The translations under genes and the position numbers were made by a program. Source: JAGQTE01 sp964648005 (GTDB lineage: Bacteria; Actinomycetota; Acidimicrobiia; Acidimicrobiales; Acidimicrobilacustridaceae). Taken from it: a stretch of 9,775 nucleotides of DNA. Of this stretch, positions 1 to 5,153 are shown piece after piece. The stretch is from positions 1-9,775 of the forward strand of contig CAZYKR010000165.1 in NCBI GenBank assembly GCA_964648005.1. The letters are read 5' to 3'. The first letter of the stretch is position 1. Each line of letters begins with the position of its first letter. The notes under the pieces are model-generated. The model made no database searches. It had not been told where the DNA came from and was given only the letters and a program-made list of their open reading frames with translations.

Positions 1-2271
1 ATCTCCTGCTCGCCAACCTGCGTTCCAGTAGGTGGCGAGAAACGCCAGCATCGCCACCGTTGCCTCGACGGGCCCGAGCAGGCCGAACGCGCGGGCGAAC
101 ACGTGCCGGTCGAGCAGGTGGCGTCGCGTCGGTGGTCGGTCGAGGACGTGCGCGCCGGGCGGCTCGGCCCCGAGGGCGAGCGCCGGAAGCACGTCGGTGC
201 CGATGTCGAGCGCCAAGACCTGGAGCACGCCGATCGCCAGCGGGATGCGGCCCCCGGACAGCGCCCAGACGAGGAACGGGGTGAGCTCGGCCACGTTGTC
301 CGTGAGGTGGTAGGTGAGAAACCGACGGATGTTTGCGTACGTCGCCCGGCCCTGTTGGACGGCGGCGACGATGGTTGCGAAATCGTCGTCGAGGAGCACG
401 AGGTCGGCGGCCTCACGAGCCACGTCGGTTCCGCTGCGTCCCATCGCCACGCCGATCGCCGCTTCGCGCAGCGCCGGCGCATCGTTGACCCCATCGCCGG
501 TCATGGCGACGACGTGACCGCGCGCCCGCAGCGCGGCGGCGATGCGGAGCTTCTGTTGTGGTGTCACCCTGGCGATCACGGCACCATCGACATCAACGTG
601 AGCTGCGAGCGCCTCGTCGTCGGACGGCAGGTCGTCCCCGACGAGGATCGTCGGTGCCACGTCGGCCGGGATGAGCCCCACCTCGCGGGCGACAGCGAGT
701 GCCGTGCGGGGGTGATCGCCGGTGATCATCGCCACGGCGATGCCGGCGCGCCGGCACGCAGCGATGGCGTCGGCTGCTCCCGTTCTGGGAGGGTCCTCGA
801 AGCCGAGCAAGCCGATGACGGTCAGGTCGCGCTCCGCCTCGTCGGCGGTGGCCGGCGTGATCCCGTCGATCGAGCGTTTCGCCACCGCGAGTACGCGTAG
901 TCCCTTGGACGCGAGGTCTGCCACCGCCACCTCCGCCGCGAGCCTGTCGGGGCCGAGGTTGCAGCGCGGCAGCACCGCATCGGGTGCCCCCTTGACCATG
1001 ATGTGACCAGCGGTGACGACCGACATCCGGCGCCGCCGGGCATCGAACGGGAACCGGGCCTGGTCAGGCTCGGCGGTGGCGTCGATTTCCGGTGCTGCAC
1101 CCGCCCGCCGCGCCAGGGCGTCGATCGCTGCCTCCATCGGGTCGCCGCGCGGCTCCCACCCGGTCGTGCCGTCGACCACGTGCCCGCTCGAGCACTGGCG
1201 GGCGATGGCACCGATGCGGCGTAGGTCGTCGATGGTGGCGTCACCCGCCAGCGCGACCGTCGCGGTCGGGGCGTAGCCGTCCCCGACGATCGTGGCGCCG
1301 CCGGCGGGTAGCCATACCTCGACGACGGCCATCTCATTGCGCGTCAGGGTGCCCGTCTTGTCGGTGCAGATCACCGTCGTCGAGCCCAACGTCTCGACCG
1401 CTTCGAGGTGGCGGACGAGCGCGTGCCTGCTTGCCATTCGCTGGGCGCCCATGGCCAGCGACAGCGTCACCGTGGGCAGGAGCCCGCACGGGACGACGGC
1501 GACGGTCACGCCGATCGCGAACAGGAATCCGTCGGAGGTCGACGTGCCGAGTGCGGTCGCGACGCCGAAGAACGAGGCGCCGACGCCGACGGCGAGCACA
1601 GCGATGACGCGCGAGACGCGGGTCAGCTCACGGTGCAGCGGGGTCACCGTGGGGCGCTGACTGCTCGTGAGGCCGGCGATCTCTGCCAGACGCGTTCGCC
1701 GTCCGGTCGCGACCACGATCGCTCGGGCCTCGCCTTCGACGATGAAGCTGCCGGCGTTGACGACGTCGCCGACGCCGGGATGGGCCGGCACGCTCTCACC
1801 GGTGAGCGTCGCCGTGTCGACGGCGAGCGCGTGCGCCGACACCAAGCGCAGATCGGCCGAGACCCGGTCGCCTTCGCTGAGGACGACCAGGTCGTCGACG
1901 ACGAGGTTGGTGGCATCGAGGTCCACCTGGACGCCGTCGCGCATCACGGTCGCCTGCCGCGGCAACAGGTCGCGTAGGCGTTCCGCTGCCCGGGTGGCGC
2001 GCTCCTGCTGGATGAACGCGAACACGCCGTTGAGCACCACGACGACGAACACGGCCACACCCAGCTGGGGGAGGCCCGCGACCAGCGCCAGCGCGCCGGC
2101 CGCCCAGAACAGGAGCGCGAAGAAGTGGACCATCTCGCCCAACAAGCGCTTCCACGCCGCCGGCGGGTGACCGGTCGGAAGCAGGTTCGGTCCTTCGCGG
2201 GCGAGGCGCTCCTTGGCGTCGACGGTCGACAGCCCGATGCTGGACGCCGAGTCCTCGGGCCGGATGGTCAC
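1..2271 (-). CDS. P2-type cation-transporting P-type ATPase (3' end off the window)
   Basis: This gene encodes an ATP-driven cation pump of the inner membrane; 757 codons are visible and the C-terminal helices lie beyond the left edge. Reading the minus strand shows, in order: an N-terminal cation-ATPase domain (GLSTVDAKERLAREGPNLLP, about residues 14-33), M1-M2 (about 45-85), the actuator loop TGES (157-160), M4, the phosphorylation motif DKTGT with Asp304, the nucleotide-binding KGAP (Lys427), and the hinge TGDGVNDAP (591-599). M5 carries AELTPFL (Glu662) and M6 carries LDIGTD (Asp689, Asp693). The M5/M6 residues resemble Na,K-ATPase-like (P2C) pumps more than SERCA. The M4 signature is VVPCGLLPTVTLSLA, with Cys262 where P2 pumps usually have the ion-binding Glu of PEGL. 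The GTG start is chosen because GGAG lies 6 nt upstream and the GTG overlaps the stop of the preceding small ORF. The transported ion cannot be assigned from sequence; Na+, K+, Ca2+ or Mg2+ are all possible. Family assignment is very secure, the start fairly so. Confidence 0.95.
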   Translation of the reverse strand, partial: MTIRPEDSASSIGLSTVDAKERLAREGPNLLPTGHPPAAWKRLLGEMVHFFALLFWAAGALALVAGLPQLGVAVFVVVVLNGVFAFIQQERATRAAERLRDLLPRQATVMRDGVQVDLDATNLVVDDLVVLSEGDRVSADLRLVSAHALAVDTATLTGESVPAHPGVGDVVNAGSFIVEGEARAIVVATGRRTRLAEIAGLTSSQRPTVTPLHRELTRVSRVIAVLAVGVGASFFGVATALGTSTSDGFLFAIGVTVAVVPCGLLPTVTLSLAMGAQRMASRHALVRHLEAVETLGSTTVICTDKTGTLTRNEMAVVEVWLPAGGATIVGDGYAPTATVALAGDATIDDLRRIGAIARQCSSGHVVDGTTGWEPRGDPMEAAIDALARRAGAAPEIDATAEPDQARFPFDARRRRMSVVTAGHIMVKGAPDAVLPRCNLGPDRLAAEVAVADLASKGLRVLAVAKRSIDGITPATADEAERDLTVIGLLGFEDPPRTGAADAIAACRRAGIAVAMITGDHPRTALAVAREVGLIPADVAPTILVGDDLPSDDEALAAHVDVDGAVIARVTPQQKLRIAAALRARGHVVAMTGDGVNDAPALREAAIGVAMGRSGTDVAREAADLVLLDDDFATIVAAVQQGRATYANIRRFLTYHLTDNVAELTPFLVWALSGGRIPLAIGVLQVLALDIGTDVLPALALGAEPPGAHVLDRPPTRRHLLDRHVFARAFGLLGPVEATVAMLAFLATYWNAGWRAGD

Positions 2272-2384
2272 GGACCGCTCCGCCGACGCCCATGGCGGGT
2301 GGCGAACGCGGTGATCAACCAGCACAAGGTCACGGCGGTTGCGACGGCGACGAGGACCAACAGCACGACGTGCACCTGGCACAT
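2268..2384 (-). CDS. small single-span membrane protein coupled to the ATPase
   Basis: This is a 38-residue ORF on the minus strand. Almost all of it is one hydrophobic stretch (about residues 5-28, including VVLLVLVAVATAVTLCWL), followed by a basic tail RHGRRRSGP. The charge pattern predicts one membrane helix with the tail in the cytoplasm. Its TGA overlaps the GTG start of the P-type ATPase in a GTGA junction, the layout expected for translational coupling. I do not recognise the family. By analogy only, small hydrophobic subunits accompany some P-type ATPases (KdpF with KdpB, phospholamban-type peptides with SERCA), so a regulatory or stabilising partner is plausible but unproven. No clear Shine-Dalgarno precedes the ATG. 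The frame stays open upstream to at least 2507, so the true start could be earlier. It could also be a chance open frame in GC-rich DNA. Confidence 0.45.
   Translation of the reverse strand: MCQVHVVLLVLVAVATAVTLCWLITAFATRHGRRRSGP
2278..2281 (-). promoter_or_regulatory. Shine-Dalgarno for the P-type ATPase
   Basis: On the minus strand GGAG (within GCGGAG) ends 6 nt before the GTG at 2271. It sits inside the preceding small ORF, which fits translationally coupled reinitiation. It is the main reason for preferring this GTG over the in-frame GTG at 2325 or ATG at 2394. Confidence 0.55.
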
Positions 2385-2444
2385 GGTGACGCATCGGGCC
2401 GCCGCTGCAAACGGTCGGAAGTCCACGGTTCTAGTGGTGCCCAC

Positions 2445-2458
2445 CCGCGCATGCGCGG
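2445..2458. repeat. 14-bp perfect palindrome upstream of the ATPase unit
   Basis: CCGCGCATGCGCGG is a perfect inverted repeat in the 141-bp gap between the beta-repeat protein gene (stop at 2526) and the small membrane ORF (start at 2384). It could be an operator for the ATPase unit. As a 5-bp stem with a CATG loop it could also act as a transcription end signal for the upstream gene. No T-tract follows on either strand. Short GC palindromes arise easily in such DNA. Confidence 0.3.
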
Positions 2459-2525
2459 CCCGACACCACAAGAATCGCCGGGCGTCGCCGTCGGCACGGC
2501 GAGGCACCCGGCGGGCACGTCGATG

Positions 2526-2876
2526 TCAGCGGGCGCCCTCGCCGGGGCGGGGGATGGCGACCTCGGTGGACCCGGGTGGGCCGAGCATCGGCGTCGGGCG
2601 CGGCGGATGCGGCGGTCGGTCGGGTCGGGGCGGCAACGGCGGCTTCGGTGCCCGCCGATGCTCGACGCGGCGGGGTGCGAAGAAGCGCCCGTCCGGCTGG
2701 ATGGTGCCCAGCCAGCTGCCGCTCAGGTCGAACACGTCGGGGGTGTCGAAGGGCAGCCAACCGATCACGTTGCTGTACGGATCGAACACGTAGGCGTCGA
2801 TGCGAAAGGCGATCCAGTCGCCGGCCATCGAGAACAGGTACTGGTTGCCCTGCGTCCACGGGTACGCGCCGGTCAT
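2526..2876 (-). CDS. hypothetical protein with aromatic/Gly beta-repeat ('4-fold beta flower'-like) domain and proline-rich tail
   Basis: This 116-residue soluble protein has no signal peptide. Residues about 11-66 carry a repeating pattern of short strands ending in aromatics and glycines: YLFSMAGDWIAF, AYVFDPYSNVIGWL, DVFDLSGSWLGTI, PDGRFFAP. This resembles small '4-fold beta flower' domains known from many bacteria, whose function is unknown to me. The remaining 45 residues are Arg/Pro-rich (for example KPPLPPRPDRPPHPPRPTP) and probably disordered. I chose ATG at 2876 rather than the in-frame GTG at 2897. A minus-strand TAGGCT box lies 7 nt before the ATG, and the GTG would fall upstream of that promoter. 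It is divergent from the flavin reductase gene. Domain naming rests on pattern memory, so moderate confidence; that the gene is real is well supported. Confidence 0.75.
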   Translation of the reverse strand: MTGAYPWTQGNQYLFSMAGDWIAFRIDAYVFDPYSNVIGWLPFDTPDVFDLSGSWLGTIQPDGRFFAPRRVEHRRAPKPPLPPRPDRPPHPPRPTPMLGPPGSTEVAIPRPGEGAR

Positions 2877-2883
2877 GGCGCAG

Positions 2884-2889
2884 AGCCTA
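2884..2889 (-). promoter_or_regulatory. -10 box (TAGGCT), leaderless promoter of the beta-repeat protein gene
   Basis: The minus strand reads TAGGCT, then 7 nt (CTGCGCC), then the ATG at 2876. Actinobacterial -10 boxes of the TANNNT type start transcription 6-7 nt downstream, so the mRNA would begin at or one base before the ATG. There is no Shine-Dalgarno, which agrees with leaderless translation. I see no convincing -35 box. Confidence 0.55.
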
Positions 2890-2944
2890 GGCAGCACGTC
2901 CGCAACGATGCCGTGACAGGCGAGCGACGCCGGCGACGTCTCCG

Positions 2945-2950
2945 TAGGCT
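2945..2950 (+). promoter_or_regulatory. -10 box (TAGGCT), leaderless promoter of the flavin reductase gene
   Basis: TAGGCT is followed by exactly 6 nt (CGAACC) and then the ATG at 2957, so the box occupies -12 to -7 if the A of ATG is +1. No Shine-Dalgarno is present. This mirrors the promoter on the opposite strand of the same 80-bp gap. No recognisable -35 box. Confidence 0.6.
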
Positions 2951-2956
2951 CGAACC

Positions 2957-3460
2957 ATGGCGATCGATGACGAGCTGCTCAACCGTGTGACGTGGAAGAT
3001 CCCCAACGCGTTGGCCCTGGTGGGGTCGCGCGCCGGTGACGAGCGCAACGCCATGACCACGAGCTGGATCACCCAGCTGTCCATGGAACCTGTGCTGGTG
3101 GGCGTCGGTATCGACAACAGCGCGGTGACCCGCCGGCTCATCGCCGACGGCGGCAGCTTCTCGGTCAACCTGTGGGACGCCACCGACACCAAGGTGTTCG
3201 TGAAGTTCTCGAAGCCGGCGACCTACGCCGACGGTGCCCTCAACGGTCGTCCGGTGCGGGACGGCACGACGGGCGTGCCGGTCTTCGACGATGCCGTGGC
3301 GTGGTTCGAGTGCGAGGTGCGCCAGTCGCACGACCTCGGCACCCACACCTTGTTCATCGGCGAGGTCGTGGACGCCGGCATCCGCGACGACGAGGCGCAG
3401 CCGGCGTCGATGGCCGACACCCGGATGAAGTACGGCGGGGTCAAGCGCGGCGGGCACTGA
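2957..3460 (+). CDS. flavin reductase-like FMN-binding split-barrel protein
   Basis: This 167-residue cytoplasmic protein belongs to the flavin reductase-like family. Members bind FMN or FAD in a split beta-barrel and either supply reduced flavin to a partner monooxygenase or act as NAD(P)H-flavin oxidoreductases. Visible family features are the N-terminal strand IPNALALVGS (about 15-24), the flavin-contacting NAMTTSWITQLSMEP (31-45), the strand VLVGVGIDNSAVT (46-58), GSFSVNLW (66-73), WFECEV (116-121) and GTHTLFIGEVVDA (128-140). A C-terminal MKYGG is also seen. Length is usual for the family. No partner monooxygenase is visible in the window, so its electron acceptor is unknown. The leaderless promoter fixes the ATG. 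It probably stands alone in transcription: 106 bp separate it from the next gene. Confidence 0.9.
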   Translation: MAIDDELLNRVTWKIPNALALVGSRAGDERNAMTTSWITQLSMEPVLVGVGIDNSAVTRRLIADGGSFSVNLWDATDTKVFVKFSKPATYADGALNGRPVRDGTTGVPVFDDAVAWFECEVRQSHDLGTHTLFIGEVVDAGIRDDEAQPASMADTRMKYGGVKRGGH

Positions 3461-3524
3461 GCGGCGCTCGGCGCGTCGTCTGCGACAGCCAACCGTCAGC
3501 GACCCGTCGCGCGGACGTCACCGG

Positions 3525-3538
3525 CAGGGCACGCCCTG
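3525..3538. repeat. inverted repeat CAGGGC-AC-GCCCTG
   Basis: Two 6-bp arms flank a 2-nt centre (a 5-bp stem with a CACG loop if folded) in the gap between the flavin reductase gene and the biotinyl-fold gene. It could be a weak transcription end for the former or an operator for the latter. No T-tract follows. Nothing else stands out in this 106-bp gap. Confidence 0.25.
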
Positions 3539-3566
3539 GCCACATCGGTCCGCCACGTTGGGTCCC

Positions 3567-3812
3567 ATGTTCGAAGGTGAGCAATTCGACGTGGGTGAGT
3601 GCCTCGTCGTCGCGCCGGTGGCGGGCGTGTTCCACCCCGCACCGGTGCGGCGTCGGGTGTGTGCAGGCGACGTGGTCGGTCATCTCCAGGTGTCGGCAGG
3701 GGAGCGGGTGGCGGTAACCTCGCCGTTCTCGGGTGAGCTGGTCGAGGTCGTGGCGTGGCCTGGTGAGCGGCTGGGTGCATACCAGCGGGTGGCCCGGCTG
3801 CGGGTGGCCTGA
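3567..3812 (+). CDS. biotinyl/lipoyl-fold protein lacking the acceptor lysine
   Basis: This 81-residue protein reads like the carrier domain of acetyl-CoA carboxylase (BCCP): APVAGVFHPAP (16-26) matches the domain's opening strand and turn, then comes AGDVVGHLQV (33-42). TSPFSGELVEVVAWPGE (51-67) and RVARLRV (74-80) match the second half of the barrel. Where a carrier has the EAMKM hairpin with its biotinylated lysine there is instead SAGERVAV (43-50). The protein contains no lysine at all, so neither biotin nor lipoate can be attached in the usual way. It may be a structural or degenerate carrier-fold protein, or bind a partner. ATG at 3567 is preferred over an in-frame TTG at 3558, although no good Shine-Dalgarno precedes either. 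No carboxylase subunits are nearby. Confidence 0.75.
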   Translation: MFEGEQFDVGECLVVAPVAGVFHPAPVRRRVCAGDVVGHLQVSAGERVAVTSPFSGELVEVVAWPGERLGAYQRVARLRVA

Positions 3813-3832
3813 GCGCTCCAGGGAGAATTCCC

Positions 3833-3838
3833 TAAGCT
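3833..3838 (+). promoter_or_regulatory. putative -10 box (TAAGCT) of the lipoprotein-diguanylate cyclase unit
   Basis: TAAGCT fits the TANNNT pattern, and transcription would begin near 3845, giving a leader of about 39 nt that carries a strong ribosome binding site. A small inverted repeat, AGGGA-GAAT-TCCCT at 3820-3833, abuts the box and could be an operator. No clear -35 box. Confidence 0.4.
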
Positions 3839-3871
3839 CTGCCCCTGCTGGCGCCCCCGACGGCCCGGCCG

Positions 3872-3878
3872 GGAGGAG
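3872..3878 (+). promoter_or_regulatory. strong Shine-Dalgarno (GGAGGAG) deciding a GTG start
   Basis: GGAGGAG ends 5 nt before the GTG at 3884. This is the strongest ribosome binding site in the window, and it fixes the start of the lipoprotein right before its signal peptide. Confidence 0.8.
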
Positions 3879-3883
3879 AGATC

Positions 3884-5143
3884 GTGCACGTCCGACACCT
3901 GTTCGTGAAGACCGCGGTGTGCGTCGGCGCCTTGTCGCTGGTCGCAAGCTGTTCGAAGACAGAGGAGCCCCAGGCCCAAGGCGGCTCGGACACCTCGGCG
4001 CCGGCGGTGACGACGGACGGGACCACGGGCTCGTCCTCCCCGGAGAACGCCGCCCTGGCGGCAGCCTTGACGCAGGCCGGCGAGGCCACGCAGGCGAAGA
4101 ACACCGGCAAGGTCAGCGGCACGGTGGAGGTCACGATCGGCGGCGCCATGTTGTCCGACGACCCGTTCGAGTCGGACCCGTCGGCCGCTCCCAGCGAGGA
4201 CGTCACCATGGCGTTGTCCATGGAGGGCACCTACGACGTCGAGAATCAGCAGAGCGACACCACGGTGACCGTCGACGAGCTGTCGGGTCCGTCGGACGCG
4301 CTCGAGGGCGACTCCGGTCCGCAGGTCGCAGGTGACACGCAGCAGGTGATCACCGATGGGGACGTGACCTACACCCGGGAGGTGTCGGGTGGCGAGGTGC
4401 GGCTCGTCGACGGCAAGGAGTGGGTGCGCGGCGAGGTGGAGATGAGCTCGTCGGAACCGTCGGTGCCGGGTTTCTCGGACACCGGCATCGTCGACCCCCG
4501 GCAGCTCCTCGCCCAGTTGGAGGAGACGGCGACCGAGGTGACCGACGAGGGCACGGTCGAGATCGATGGTGTCGAGACGACCCACTACCACGCCGAGTTG
4601 TCGATGGCTGACATCGCGGCGCAGTCGGAAGAGGACGGAGGCACGTCGACGACGATGTCCGACGAGGACCTCGAGATGCTGGGCGAGTTCCCCGAGCTGG
4701 AGGAGCTGTATCAGGACTTCACCATCCCCGTCGACGTGTACGTCGATGCCGATGGCCTGGTGCGCCGCTACGAGATCGACGCTGACCTCGGCGACCTGAT
4801 GTCGGCGCTGTTCTCCATGATGATGGGCATGTTCGGGTCGATGGGCGAGGACCTCGACACCACCGGCACCTCCTTCGCCATGCCCGACATGGACATGACC
4901 TACCGCATCAAGATGTCCATCGACTTCACCGACCTGGGCGAGCCGGTCGACATCACGATCCCGGCCGATGACGAGGTCGCCGAGGAGTCCGACAGCGACA
5001 TGGGCTCGTCGTCGAGTGGAGGCGGCGTCTTCTCTCAGGGCTCGTCGGACGACGAGCTGTACGGCGACTCGGGTGACGTCGGGGACCTCGACACCGGAGG
5101 CGACAGCGGGAGCCCGAGCACCACCGTTTCCCAGGCGAACTGA
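3884..5143 (+). CDS. acidic lipoprotein, LppX/LprG-like (LolA-type) fold likely
   Basis: This 419-residue exported lipoprotein starts at GTG. Its signal peptide MHVRHLFVKTAVCVGALSLVAS ends in the lipobox VASC, so Cys23 would be lipidated and anchor the protein on the outer face of the membrane. A Ser/Thr/Glu-rich linker (about 24-62) is followed by alternating strands. Phrases such as GTVEIDGVETTHYHAEL, IPVDVYVDADGLVRRYEI and DFTDLGEPVDITIP resemble the mycobacterial LppX/LprA/LprF/LprG family and other LolA-like carriers of lipids or lipoglycans. I infer this from pattern, not from a search. Residues 306-344 are Met-rich (ten Met in 39). The last 60 residues are an acidic Ser/Gly/Asp tail, likely disordered. 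The next gene begins 10 nt after the stop, so the two are probably co-transcribed and coupled. A long open frame on the opposite strand is a GC shadow. Confidence 0.88.
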   Translation: MHVRHLFVKTAVCVGALSLVASCSKTEEPQAQGGSDTSAPAVTTDGTTGSSSPENAALAAALTQAGEATQAKNTGKVSGTVEVTIGGAMLSDDPFESDPSAAPSEDVTMALSMEGTYDVENQQSDTTVTVDELSGPSDALEGDSGPQVAGDTQQVITDGDVTYTREVSGGEVRLVDGKEWVRGEVEMSSSEPSVPGFSDTGIVDPRQLLAQLEETATEVTDEGTVEIDGVETTHYHAELSMADIAAQSEEDGGTSTTMSDEDLEMLGEFPELEELYQDFTIPVDVYVDADGLVRRYEIDADLGDLMSALFSMMMGMFGSMGEDLDTTGTSFAMPDMDMTYRIKMSIDFTDLGEPVDITIPADDEVAEESDSDMGSSSSGGGVFSQGSSDDELYGDSGDVGDLDTGGDSGSPSTTVSQAN

Positions 5144-5153
5144 CCGCTCCGAG

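Noticed and set aside
103..900. 265-codon open frame on the plus strand at the left end
   Set aside because: It is antisense to the ATPase cytoplasmic domain (KGAP, TGDGVNDAP on the minus strand), its composition is Arg/Asp/Gly-rich and it has no recognisable motif.
1796..2293. 165-codon minus-strand open frame starting near the ATPase start
   Set aside because: Wrong frame relative to the continuous ATPase motifs; Arg/Gly-rich translation without similarity.
4968..5153. upstream extension of the diguanylate cyclase frame into the lipoprotein gene
   Set aside because: The extension is Arg/Thr/Ala-rich and lies wholly within the lipoprotein coding sequence; the PAS domain begins just after the ATG at 5154.
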